The position numbers and the translations under genes are program-made. DNA of 64,000 nucleotides. Source: Candidatus Eisenbacteria bacterium (GTDB lineage Bacteria > Eisenbacteria > RBG-16-71-46). Below, piece after piece: positions 54,564 through 62,837 of this stretch (within the stretch, counting starts at the first letter, position 1; each line of letters opens with the position of its first letter). The notes under the pieces were generated by a model. The model did no database searches and was not told the origin of the DNA. It was given only the letters and a program-made list of their open reading frames with translations. The stretch spans positions 1 through 64,000 of the forward strand of contig DASTBI010000036.1 of NCBI GenBank assembly GCA_035712145.1, read 5' to 3'.

Positions 54564-55570
54564 GGCTGCCTCACGAGCTTGACGCTCAAACGCTGACCGG
54601 TGCTGATCAGCCAGGCTGTGTAGACACCCGGCGCGGCAGAGCCGCCGGCGTCGTTGCGGCCGTCCCAGACCACGGTCTGCGGACCTCCGGTGAGACCCGC
54701 GAGCGAGAGGCTGCGGATGCGCCGCCCGCCGGAATCCATGATGAACAGCTCGGCGCCGCCTCCAGCGGCGGGAATGTTGACCGGGATGTTGACCATGGTC
54801 GAGACGCGGCTGGGATTGGGATAGACCGGGCTCAGCTCGAAGACCGTGGTGATCGCGGCGCCGCCGAAATTCAGCGTGACCGTCGCGCTGCGCGCGCTCT
54901 CATTGCCGGTCACGTCGCGAGCGCTGATCTGGTACCAGACCTGATTCGTGCCCGCGGGAATCGCGGTGTCCAGGAACTGGGTGGCATTGAATCCGGCGGG
55001 ACTGATGGCCTGCCATGCGCCACCCGACGTGAGCCGTCGATAGACCGTGTAGCCCGCGAGGTCGGCTTCGGAGTTGGCCGACCAGCGGATTCTCCCCTGC
55101 GTGCTGTTCTCGGCCGCGACCGTGACGCCCGAAGGCGCCGACGGCGGCGCGGTGTCGATGATCCAATCCCACCGCACCACGTTGGAGAGCGCCGACGTGT
55201 TGCCGGCGTCATCGACCGCCTTGATCGCGAAGTAGTAGGTCGTGCCGCGCGAAATGCCGCGCACGATCAAGCTCTGCCGCTGGCCAGCCGGGAGCGGCGC
55301 CGGTGCGGCACCGATCAGCCAGGCCGAATCCCAGTTGCTGTCGTTGATCGGCGACGTCGAGAGGCGGACTTCATAGTGGTCGGCGGTGCCCGCCAGGCCG
55401 TCGTCGCCCGGAGCGGTCCACACGAGCATCAGCGTGTCGGCTCCGGTTCCCTGCGCCGCGGCCATCTGGGGCGTGAGCACCCACCCGAGCCCCAAGGACA
55501 GCAGGAGGGCCGGGAGATATCCCCGGCCCTTCAGACTGGGGGTCCGGCGGCGCGAAAGTCGGGCTTCCAT
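54560..55570 (-). CDS. Secreted Fn3 protein with FlgD/T9SS-like C-terminal domain
   Basis: 336 aa from the ATG at 55570. Basic N-terminus, then a signal segment (YLPALLLSLGLGWVLTPQMAAAQ). Two fibronectin type III-like domains (about 45-135, beginning LMLVWTAPGDDGLAGTA, and about 145-235, with SGVTVAAENSTQGRIRW). The C-terminal ~85 residues (SPVYPNPSRVSTMVNIPV, then VVWDGRNDAGGSAAPGVYTAWL) form a FlgD-like Ig/sorting-type domain. Predicted surface or extracellular. Sits between a second Fn3 protein and the PorV-like gene. Confidence 0.82.
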   Translation of the reverse strand: MEARLSRRRTPSLKGRGYLPALLLSLGLGWVLTPQMAAAQGTGADTLMLVWTAPGDDGLAGTADHYEVRLSTSPINDSNWDSAWLIGAAPAPLPAGQRQSLIVRGISRGTTYYFAIKAVDDAGNTSALSNVVRWDWIIDTAPPSAPSGVTVAAENSTQGRIRWSANSEADLAGYTVYRRLTSGGAWQAISPAGFNATQFLDTAIPAGTNQVWYQISARDVTGNESARSATVTLNFGGAAITTVFELSPVYPNPSRVSTMVNIPVNIPAAGGGAELFIMDSGGRRIRSLSLAGLTGGPQTVVWDGRNDAGGSAAPGVYTAWLISTGQRLSVKLVRQP

Positions 55571-55578
55571 GCCGACTC

Positions 55579-56421
55579 CTACCGGCCCCCACGATTGCGA
55601 TTCGTGCGCAGTGCCACACCCGTCGAGCGATCGACATCGGGCACGCTGGTCCGCCAGCTGAACCACGCGAGTCCGACCGCGAGGTCACGCACGGCGGCGG
55701 GAGCGGTCTGGTCCGGCGTCGTCGTATTGACCACGTTGGACAGGGCCGACGGGTTGCCGGCGTTGTCGATCACCTTCACCGCGAAGTAGTAGGTGGTTTG
55801 CCGGGTCAAGCCGGTGACGGTGAAGTTGGTCACCGTGTTCGGAGCCGCGGGCACCGGCTCGCCGCTCGCCTGGGTGGCCGAGCCCCAGTTGGCGGCGGTG
55901 ATCGGCGTCGTCGAGTAGCGCACGTCGTAAGTGGTCGCGGTGCCGGTGAGGCTGTCGTCACCGGTCGCGTTCCAGCGCAGGCTCACGGTGGTCTCGGTCG
56001 AGCCGGTCACGCTCACGTTGGCGAGCGGCGCGGGCCGGACGGTGTCGGGGGCCGAGAGCGTGGTGCGCGAGATCACGTTGGAGAGCCCCGACCAGTTGGG
56101 GACCTCGTCGGCGGTCTTGAGGGCGAAGTAGTAGGTGGTATTCGAATTGAGACCCGTGACCGTGATGGTCTGACGGGTGCCGGCGGCGGTCGGAACCGGA
56201 GTTCCGGTGAAGCGCGCCGCGCTGGCGAAGTTGGCTGCGGTGATGGCAGACGTCGAATAGCGCAAGTCGTACTGCGCTGCGGTACCCGTCAAACTGTCAT
56301 CTCCAGGCGCGGTCCACGACAGCTGCACGCTGTTGAACGTGACGGTCTGCGCCATGCCGATGCTGGGCACGACACTGACGCCAATGACCGCGATCAAGAC
56401 CAGAGCGATGGCTGAGCGCAT
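55579..56421 (-). CDS. Secreted protein with two fibronectin type III domains
   Basis: 280 aa from the ATG at 56421, chosen because GGAGGGA sits about 6 bases upstream. Signal peptide MRSAIALVLIAVIGVSVVPSIGMAQ. Two Fn3 domains share repeated wording: QLSWTAPGDDSLTGTAAQYD and SLRWNATGDDSLTGTATTYD, each ending TTYYFA(L/V)K and LSNV. A short, basic C-terminus (RTNRNRGGR) lacks the sorting domain seen in the next gene. First of the Fn3/Fn3/PorV three-gene unit. Confidence 0.82.
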   Translation of the reverse strand: MRSAIALVLIAVIGVSVVPSIGMAQTVTFNSVQLSWTAPGDDSLTGTAAQYDLRYSTSAITAANFASAARFTGTPVPTAAGTRQTITVTGLNSNTTYYFALKTADEVPNWSGLSNVISRTTLSAPDTVRPAPLANVSVTGSTETTVSLRWNATGDDSLTGTATTYDVRYSTTPITAANWGSATQASGEPVPAAPNTVTNFTVTGLTRQTTYYFAVKVIDNAGNPSALSNVVNTTTPDQTAPAAVRDLAVGLAWFSWRTSVPDVDRSTGVALRTNRNRGGR

Positions 56422-56852
56422 CGGATCTCCCTCCACGCCGCCGCCCCGGACCAGAGGGTTGGCGACCTCCGCGAACGAATGGCTGGATGCAGCGTGCGGC
56501 GCCGGACGAGGGGTGTCGGGGGCCTGTCACCGCAGATCACACGGACGCATTCCTCATGAACGCGAACCGCGCAACCGCGTGCCGCCACAGCAGGAAGCAT
56601 GCCCTGCAGTGGGTCACGACGGGCCACCGACCGGCCTCGCCAGAACCAGCGGAAAGGGCCAGCTTTTCACCCAGGAACGAAGCTAGGATTCGGGTCCCGT
56701 GGGGAGACCGGGCGGAGAACAGCATTGAATTCCGCAACTGCTGTCGGCCCGACTGCAATGCGAGGGCGACCTTCCCTGCTCGCAGAAGAGCCAGAGTCTG
56801 GCTCGGAGACTCATCCCTGATGCGCGTTCCGAGGGGTCCGGTCAGTCCTCGA
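56422..56852. other. Non-coding stretch without a supported gene
   Basis: About 430 bases upstream of the Fn3 operon. The open frames here are arginine-rich shadows without family resemblance. I see no tRNA, hairpin with T-run, or strong promoter. It may hold the Fn3-operon promoter. Confidence 0.5.
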
Positions 56853-57104
56853 TCACACGCGGACGGGAAACTGCCACATGGGCATCGCGACGATCCAGGG
56901 AATTCTCGGGGGAAGATGCATCGCGACCGCGTCGAATACCCCTTCCATCGAGGTTGGTTCCTCCAGAATCGGGCGCAAGAGTTTTTTCGCCTCGTCGATG
57001 ACGGTGGCGAACGGACCTCGTTGAGCAATGCAGATCGCATGATTCCGCAACGCGATGAGTCCTCCTCTCGGAGAAACCGCTCGAAGTGCCGGGATCGTTG
57101 ACAC
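56853..57104 (-). CDS. Possible small hypothetical protein
   Basis: 83 aa from a GTG at 57104. The C-terminal two-thirds (FATVIDEAKKLLRPILEEP, then FDAVAMHLPPRIPWIVAMPMW) look protein-like, with balanced composition and a G/C-rich third codon position; the first third is less convincing. No family recognised. Its start codon overlaps the -35 box of the divergent pil promoter. It could be a decayed gene or chance. Confidence 0.3.
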   Translation of the reverse strand: MSTIPALRAVSPRGGLIALRNHAICIAQRGPFATVIDEAKKLLRPILEEPTSMEGVFDAVAMHLPPRIPWIVAMPMWQFPVRV

Positions 57105-57126
57105 CCCGCCCCTAACGCCCTAAGAT
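57098..57126 (+). promoter_or_regulatory. Strong sigma-70-type promoter of the pil operon
   Basis: Perfect -35 TTGACA (57098-57103), 17-base spacer, -10 TAAGAT (57121-57126; 4 of 6). Transcription would begin near 57133 and read into the pilT-like gene. This is the best promoter match in the window. Confidence 0.65.
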
Positions 57127-57238
57127 CACTGCGCTTCCGTCACATCGGGAAGCTCGAGACGCCCGCCTCTCCGATGCCCGCCCCGCGGCCCTTTATTGGG
57201 CCCGACCCTTAGAATCGTTCGGGCTGACTCGTATACCG

Positions 57239-58432
57239 ATGCTGCGGCTTTGGAATGACGTCGTGCCTGCCCTTGCCGGCATGACGTCGGTGGATCGGTT
57301 GGAGGTCATGAGCGCGATCACACTCGAGAGAGACGCGGTGTTGCGGAAGGCGGTCGAGCTCGGCTCGTCCGACCTCATCATCACCGTCGATCAACCGGTG
57401 ATGGTGACGATCGGAGGCGTGCTGCAGCCCTTGCCCGGCTCGCCTCCGGTGACCTCCGCCGACTCCCGTCGCCTCGCCGAGAGCTTCCTGACTCCCGCGC
57501 TCCACGAGAAGTTCCTCCGCGACCAGGAGCTGGACACGCGCTACCACTTTCCCGGGGTGGCGAACTTCCGCGTCAATCTCTACGTCCAGCGCGGACACTG
57601 GGGCACCGCGATCCGGATCGTGCCGCTCACCATTCCCCTGCCGAGCGAGATCGGCCTCTCGCCTCACGTCGTCTCGAAGCTGCTCGGGATCACCCGCGGC
57701 CTGGTCCTCGTCACCGGGCCGACCGGAGCCGGCAAGTCGACGACCATCGCCTCGCTGCTGGAACAGGTGAACCAGGGAGGCGTGCGGCGCCACATCGTGA
57801 CCGTCGAGGACCCGATCGAGTTCCTCTACGAATCCAAGAACGCGGTCATCGACCAGCGGGAAGTCGGCACCGACACCAAGAGCTACGCGCGCGGGCTCAA
57901 GGGCGCGCTGCGCCAGCTGCCGCACATCATCTTCGTGGGCGAGATGCGCGACCTCACCAGCATGGCGATCGCGCTGACCGCCGCCGAGACCGGCAACCTG
58001 GTCATCTCCACGATGGCCACGCAGACCGCGGCCCAGACCGTGAACCGCATCATCGATTCGTTCCCGCAGCACCAACACTCGCAGATCCGCTCGCAGCTCG
58101 CGCTGACGCTGAGAGCGGTCGTCTCGCAGGTCCTGCTCCCCCGCGCCGACGGCCGCGGCAGGATCGCGGCGCGGGAGCTGATGTTCGTGAACCCGGCGAT
58201 CTCGAACCTGATCCGTGACGACAAGATCCACCAGATTCCCAACGTCATCGCCACCAGCCTCCGCGAAGACATGATGGCGATGGACGACGCGCTGATCGAG
58301 TTGGTCGAGCGCGGTCGCATCAACTTCGACGTCGCCTATCCTCACTTCGAGGACATCGAGAAGCGCGCGCTGCTGCAGAAGCGCCACTACCGGGTCGCGC
58401 CCATTCCCGAGGCCACGAGGGCCCGCGCATGA
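57239..58432 (+). CDS. PilT-like type IV pilus retraction ATPase with altered His box
   Basis: 397 aa from the ATG at 57239; ATGs at 57281 and 57308 (preceded by GGAGGTC) are alternatives, and the last gives a more usual length. Walker A GPTGAGKST (160-168), Asp-box VTVEDPIEFLY and Walker B IIFVGEMRD (to 238) are intact. The His box, normally TGHLVxxTLHT, is TGNLVISTMAT (251-261), losing both histidines; the N-terminal SDLHL is SDLII. These substitutions mark it as a divergent PilT/PilU paralogue. First gene of the pil operon; ATGA overlap with pilB. Confidence 0.85.
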   Translation: MLRLWNDVVPALAGMTSVDRLEVMSAITLERDAVLRKAVELGSSDLIITVDQPVMVTIGGVLQPLPGSPPVTSADSRRLAESFLTPALHEKFLRDQELDTRYHFPGVANFRVNLYVQRGHWGTAIRIVPLTIPLPSEIGLSPHVVSKLLGITRGLVLVTGPTGAGKSTTIASLLEQVNQGGVRRHIVTVEDPIEFLYESKNAVIDQREVGTDTKSYARGLKGALRQLPHIIFVGEMRDLTSMAIALTAAETGNLVISTMATQTAAQTVNRIIDSFPQHQHSQIRSQLALTLRAVVSQVLLPRADGRGRIAARELMFVNPAISNLIRDDKIHQIPNVIATSLREDMMAMDDALIELVERGRINFDVAYPHFEDIEKRALLQKRHYRVAPIPEATRARA

Positions 58433-60153
58433 CGCTCTCCTACCGGTTGTCGACGCGCCGCTTCGGCGAGCTGGTCCTCGAGCACGGCAAGGCCACGACG
58501 GATCAGATCGACCTGGCGCTCCGGTCCAAGAACGATCCGCGCGAGCGGCTCGGGCAGACCTTGGTGCGGCTCGGGATACTCGATGAAGGCGACGTGGTGG
58601 AGCTGCTGGCCCGGCAGTTCGGCCTCCCGATCGCCGAGGCCTCGCGTCTCTCGCTCGCCGATCCCGAGGTCGTCCAGCTCATCCCCGAGCATCTGGCGCG
58701 GCAGGCCTGCGTGCTCGCGCTGGCAAAGAAGGACGGCGCGCTCGAGATCGCCATGGGCGATCCGCTCGACGTCGTCTCGATCGACCACCTGAGGGCCCTG
58801 ACCGGCTGCAACGCCATCCGGGTGTCGATCGCCAGGCCGAGCGAGGTTCGCGAGGCGATCGACGAGTTCTACCAGCAGATCCGCACCAAAGAGCGCGTCG
58901 GCGAGATCTTCGAGAAGCTCGATCTCACGCCGGGCTCCGAAGGCGACGAGGACGTCGACCTCGCCACCCTGCGGCAGCAGGTCGAGGACGCGCCGGTGGT
59001 GCGGCTGGTGAACCTCATGCTGGCGGAGGCCATCGACGACCGCGCCAGCGACGTGCACGTCGAGCCGCTTCGGGACCGCCTGGTCGTGCGCTTCCGCATC
59101 GACGGCATCCTGCACGAGGTGATGAAGCCCCCGAAGAACCTCCAGATGGCGATCGTCTCGCGCATCAAGGTGCTCGCCGATCTCGACATCGCCACGCGGC
59201 TGCTGCCGCAGGACGGGCGCCTCACCGTGCATCTGCCCGAGCGTGAAGTCGACATCCGCGTGTCCACGCTGCCGACCGCCCATGGCGAGAAGGTCGTGAT
59301 GCGGCTCTTCGACAAGACCTCCTTCTCGCGCCAGGTCTCGAACCTCGGCCTCGACGGCCCCCTGCTGCCGGCCTTCCAGCGGGCCATTCACCAGCCCTAC
59401 GGCATGATCCTGATCTCCGGGCCGACGGGCAGCGGCAAGACCACCACGCTCTACGCCGCGCTCAACGAGATCCGCTCGGTCCACAGGAACCTGCTCACCG
59501 TCGAGGACCCGATCGAGTACCACATCGACGGCGTCAACCAGGTGCACGCCAACGCCAAGGTGGGAATGTCGTTCGCGCGCGCGCTGCGCTCGATCCTGAG
59601 GCAGGACCCCGACGTGATCATGATCGGCGAGATCCGCGACGCCGAGACGGCCGACATCGCGGTGAAGAGCGCCCTGACCGGGCACCTCGTGCTGTCCACC
59701 GTTCACGCCAACGACGCGCCCGGCACGGTGACGCGACTGGTCGACATGGGCGTCCCCCGCTACCTGGTGGGCTCGGCGGTCACGCTGGTCATGGCCCAGC
59801 GACTGGTTCGCAGGGTGTGCGAGCGCTGCCGCGAGCCGGTGATCCCCGAGCCGGAAGCCCTGGCGGTGCTGAGCGACGATGCCGCCACCCTGACCGGGCA
59901 CCCGATGCAGCGAGGCCGGGGTTGCCTGGCCTGCAAGCAGACTGGCTACTATGGACGTACGGCCGTTTTCGAATTGCTCGAGCTCACACGCCCGGTGCGG
60001 CGCATGGTGCTCGACGGACTCAACGAAGACCAGATCAAGCAGCGCGCCGTGGCCGAGGGGATGCTGACCCTGCGCAAGCACGGCGTGCAGAAGATCCTCC
60101 AAGGAGTGACCACGATCGATGAGGTGAGGGCCGCCACTCTCGCCGACGGCTAG
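58429..60153 (+). CDS. pilB: Type IV pilus assembly ATPase PilB
   Basis: 574 aa GspE/PilB family. N-terminal MshEN-like domain (FGELVLEHGKATTDQIDLAL, then LGQTLVRLGILDEGDVVELLARQFGLP). Core: RASDVHVEPLRDRLVVRFRIDG, Walker A GPTGSGKTT, EDPIEY, IGEIRD and an intact His box TGHLVLSTVHANDAP. A C-terminal zinc-binding tetra-Cys (CERC and CLAC) is present. Powers pilin polymerisation on the cytoplasmic side. Follows pilT and precedes pilC by 4 bases. Confidence 0.96.
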   Translation: MTLSYRLSTRRFGELVLEHGKATTDQIDLALRSKNDPRERLGQTLVRLGILDEGDVVELLARQFGLPIAEASRLSLADPEVVQLIPEHLARQACVLALAKKDGALEIAMGDPLDVVSIDHLRALTGCNAIRVSIARPSEVREAIDEFYQQIRTKERVGEIFEKLDLTPGSEGDEDVDLATLRQQVEDAPVVRLVNLMLAEAIDDRASDVHVEPLRDRLVVRFRIDGILHEVMKPPKNLQMAIVSRIKVLADLDIATRLLPQDGRLTVHLPEREVDIRVSTLPTAHGEKVVMRLFDKTSFSRQVSNLGLDGPLLPAFQRAIHQPYGMILISGPTGSGKTTTLYAALNEIRSVHRNLLTVEDPIEYHIDGVNQVHANAKVGMSFARALRSILRQDPDVIMIGEIRDAETADIAVKSALTGHLVLSTVHANDAPGTVTRLVDMGVPRYLVGSAVTLVMAQRLVRRVCERCREPVIPEPEALAVLSDDAATLTGHPMQRGRGCLACKQTGYYGRTAVFELLELTRPVRRMVLDGLNEDQIKQRAVAEGMLTLRKHGVQKILQGVTTIDEVRAATLADG

Positions 60154-60157
60154 AACG

Positions 60158-61420
60158 ATGCCGAGCTACTTCTATAAAGCCCGCGACGCGAACGGGCACG
60201 CGCACGAGGGGATCGAGATCGCCTCCTCCGAGGAGGAGGTGCTCCGGGTTCTCGAGAGCTCGCACCTGACGCCGGTCTTCATCGAGAGCCGCGCGCCGAA
60301 CGCGGCAGCCCTGGTGCGCGGCAAGATCGCGGTGCGCTCCGCCGAGGTCGTGGAGCGCTGGCGCAGCTCGGTCAAGCCGGTCTCGGTGGCGCTGTTCGCG
60401 CGCCAGCTCTCGACCATGATCCACGCCGGACTCCCGATGGTGAGGAGCCTGCGCTCGATCAGCCGCGACCACGAGGACAAGAAGATGGCGCGGATCCTGG
60501 GCCACGTCGCGGACGACGTGCAGAAGGGTGACTCGCTGTCCACCGCACTCGGCAAGCACCCCGGATCCTTCGGCGAGGTGTTCGTGAGCCTGGTCAACAC
60601 CGGGGAGGTCAGCGGCACGCTGGACAAGATCATGGATCAGACCGCGACCTACATGGAGCGCGCCGAGACGCTACGGCTCAAGGTGCAGGCCGCCCTCCGC
60701 TACCCGATCTTCGTGATGTCCTTCGCCCTGCTGATCCTGATCGTCATGGTGGTGAAGATCGTGCCGATGTTCACGGGGATCTACGCCCGCTTCAAGGTCG
60801 AGCTTCCCTGGCCCACCAAGGTGCTGCTCGCCGTCAGCAACGCCGTGGTCGGCAATCTATTGATCGTCACGGGCTTGGCGGTCTTTGCGGTGGGGATGTT
60901 CCTCTACTTTGCCCAGACGGAGCGAGGCAAGCTGTGGATCGACAGGACCAAGTTCAACTTGCCGCTCTTTGGGCCCCTGATTCAGTTGTATGCTATCACC
61001 AAGTTTTCCAGGACCTTGGGCATCCTCACCTCGAGCGGCACGCAGATCCTCTACGCCCTCAAGGTGATGCGCCCGGTCCCCGGGAACAAAGTCTTGGAGC
61101 GTGGGATCGACCAGGTCCGTTCCCGCGTGGAGGAAGGCGACGCGCTTTCGCGCGCCATGGAAGAGACGGGCGTGTTCCCGGAGATGCTGGTCCAGATGAC
61201 CGCCACGGGGGAAGAGACGGGCAAGCTGGACGAGATGCTGTCCCGTACCGCCGACTTCTATGAGCAGCGCGTGACGACTCAGGTCGATGGGCTCAGCTCG
61301 CTGATCGAGCCCATCGCCATCGTGGTGTTGGGCGGCCTGGTGGGCGTGATGCTGCTCGCCCTCTATCTGCCCATCTTCAACCTCGGCCAGGCCATGCGCT
61401 CAGGCCTGGTGGGGCATTAG
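60158..61420 (+). CDS. pilC: Type IV pilus inner-membrane platform protein PilC
   Basis: 420 aa with two GspF domains. N-terminal YFYKARDANGHAHEG; first domain FARQLSTMIHAGLPMVRSLRSI and PGSFGEVFVSLVNTGEVSG; three transmembrane helices near 175-200, 225-255 and 380-405; second domain KFSRTLGILTSSGTQILYAL and MTATGEETGKLDEML. Couples PilB/PilT ATPases to the growing pilus. Standard length; clear family match. Confidence 0.96.
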   Translation: MPSYFYKARDANGHAHEGIEIASSEEEVLRVLESSHLTPVFIESRAPNAAALVRGKIAVRSAEVVERWRSSVKPVSVALFARQLSTMIHAGLPMVRSLRSISRDHEDKKMARILGHVADDVQKGDSLSTALGKHPGSFGEVFVSLVNTGEVSGTLDKIMDQTATYMERAETLRLKVQAALRYPIFVMSFALLILIVMVVKIVPMFTGIYARFKVELPWPTKVLLAVSNAVVGNLLIVTGLAVFAVGMFLYFAQTERGKLWIDRTKFNLPLFGPLIQLYAITKFSRTLGILTSSGTQILYALKVMRPVPGNKVLERGIDQVRSRVEEGDALSRAMEETGVFPEMLVQMTATGEETGKLDEMLSRTADFYEQRVTTQVDGLSSLIEPIAIVVLGGLVGVMLLALYLPIFNLGQAMRSGLVGH

Positions 61421-61457
61421 TACCGGGAGAGCCAAGAGAGCCAGGAGGATCAGTTCC

Positions 61458-61871
61458 ATGCGCAGGAATCAGAAGGGCTTCACGCTGATGGAGTTGATGG
61501 TCGTGATCGTCATCGTGGCCATTCTGGCGGCGGTGGCGGTTCCGCTCTACATCAACTACGTCAAGGACGCCCAGAGAACGGAAGCAAAAGGCGCGATTGG
61601 CGCAATCATCACCGCTGAACAAACCTACTATCAACTAAATCGAGAGTACGCGAACTGCCCGGCATTTGTCGTGAACCCGACTCCAGAGGCGCAGAACGGA
61701 CTCAACTGCGACTTGTCGGAGGCTCTCAATAATTGGGACTTCGCGGTTACGGGTGCATCTGACGATGGGTTCGTGGTGACGGCAACAGGAAAGAACGCCG
61801 CTGAGGATCTCAGCGTCACATACACTCACTCCCGCGCTAACCCGCCCGCCCAACCTTGGGTAGATCAATAG
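61458..61871 (+). CDS. pilA: Type IV major pilin PilA
   Basis: 137 aa, ATG at 61458 with AGGAGG about 10 bases upstream. Short leader MRRNQKG cut before Phe (KG/FTLMEL), then the hydrophobic N-terminal helix with the conserved Glu5 (E12). Two cysteines (CPAF and NCDLSE) enclose a variable globular domain, a possible disulphide-bonded loop. The coding sequence is visibly richer in A/T than the upstream genes. Follows pilC after 37 bases. Confidence 0.95.
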   Translation: MRRNQKGFTLMELMVVIVIVAILAAVAVPLYINYVKDAQRTEAKGAIGAIITAEQTYYQLNREYANCPAFVVNPTPEAQNGLNCDLSEALNNWDFAVTGASDDGFVVTATGKNAAEDLSVTYTHSRANPPAQPWVDQ

Positions 61872-61927
61872 CGATAAACCGCGAGTTTCGCGCGCAACGG
61901 CGCTCACCTGGCGTAGAGCGCCACTTC

Positions 61928-62338
61928 GTGCTGAACGAAGTGGGTTTCACGCTCGTTGAAGCCATCACTGCGACGGTCATCGCCATTATTGCGGTATTGG
62001 GTCTTGCATTCTCCTTTAGCGCCGGGCGCGGGATGATCGACCGATACGCCGTCGCCCGGAGTGCTCTCGCATCGGCGGAAAGGCGGATGGAATATCTCTC
62101 GATCCTCGGTTTGAGGAGCCCTACGCATCCTGACCTGAGCCCCGGGGTTCATCCGCCATCCCCTCTGTCCCTCAACGGAAACACCAGCGGCACCGAGCAG
62201 TGGACCGTGACCCCCATAGATGACCCTGCTGATGCCGACAGCAATCCAGACTACAAGCAGGTCGTGGTAGACGTGAGTTGGATGTCAGGCTCCGTCCAGG
62301 ACAAGGTCGTGCTCACCCGGATCATTCTCGGGAGTTAG
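61928..62338 (+). CDS. Minor prepilin (PilV-like)
   Basis: 136 aa from a GTG at 61928, giving the short leader MLNEVG before the cleavage site and FTLVEAITATVIAII with Glu5. A TTG at 61856 extends the frame back into pilA but gives an unusually long leader. The rest is soluble with GLRSPTHPDLSPG and a beta-rich C-terminus. Small inverted repeats surround the GTG. Minor pilins prime pilus assembly or modify the tip. Confidence 0.78.
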   Translation: MLNEVGFTLVEAITATVIAIIAVLGLAFSFSAGRGMIDRYAVARSALASAERRMEYLSILGLRSPTHPDLSPGVHPPSPLSLNGNTSGTEQWTVTPIDDPADADSNPDYKQVVVDVSWMSGSVQDKVVLTRIILGS

Positions 62339-62339
62339 C

Positions 62340-62837
62340 TTGGCTTCCCTCCGGTCGCTACACAACAAGACTCGCGGCTTCACTTTTACCGAGCTGACTG
62401 TGGTGATGGTCCTCGCCGGGATTGTCACGCTCGGGCTGGTGACCTTCTACCTCAACTCGCAGATCATGTGGACCGACGCCTCGACCCAGGTGTTGGCGCA
62501 ACGCGACGCAACCGCAATCCTGGAAGTCATGCGGGACAGCATCCAGACCGCCTCTGATGCTTTGATCCTTCCGGTCGCTGGAGACAGCGCGAACAAGCAG
62601 GTGATCGTGATCGAGGGAGGTGTGCAGCGGCAATTCTTCTGGGACCCCGCTGACTCCTGCGTGCATTACGGCATTGGCGGCAGCGACCAGGGCGCGATCA
62701 CGCCGACCAGGGTCGAGCGCTTCGACGCTTCATTCGACGCCGTGAATGGGATCCTGACCGTGGACAGTCTGCGCGTGCGATCCTCGGCGGGCCAGCGGGT
62801 GACTCTGTCGACCTCCATTGGGCTCTACAACAGATGA
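62340..62837 (+). CDS. Minor prepilin (PilW-like)
   Basis: 165 aa, TTG start at 62340 with GGGAG six bases upstream. Leader ends KTRG, then FTFTELTVVMVLAGIVTLGLVTF with the Glu at position 5. Globular domain of beta strands and little cysteine (one, DSCVHYG). It is one base after the stop of the preceding prepilin and overlaps the next gene by ATGA. Confidence 0.82.
   Translation: MASLRSLHNKTRGFTFTELTVVMVLAGIVTLGLVTFYLNSQIMWTDASTQVLAQRDATAILEVMRDSIQTASDALILPVAGDSANKQVIVIEGGVQRQFFWDPADSCVHYGIGGSDQGAITPTRVERFDASFDAVNGILTVDSLRVRSSAGQRVTLSTSIGLYNR

Noticed and set aside
56487-57101. Arg-rich plus-strand open frame in the gap before the pil operon
   Set aside because: No motif, and its composition looks like a shadow; the region is treated as non-coding apart from a weak minus-strand candidate.
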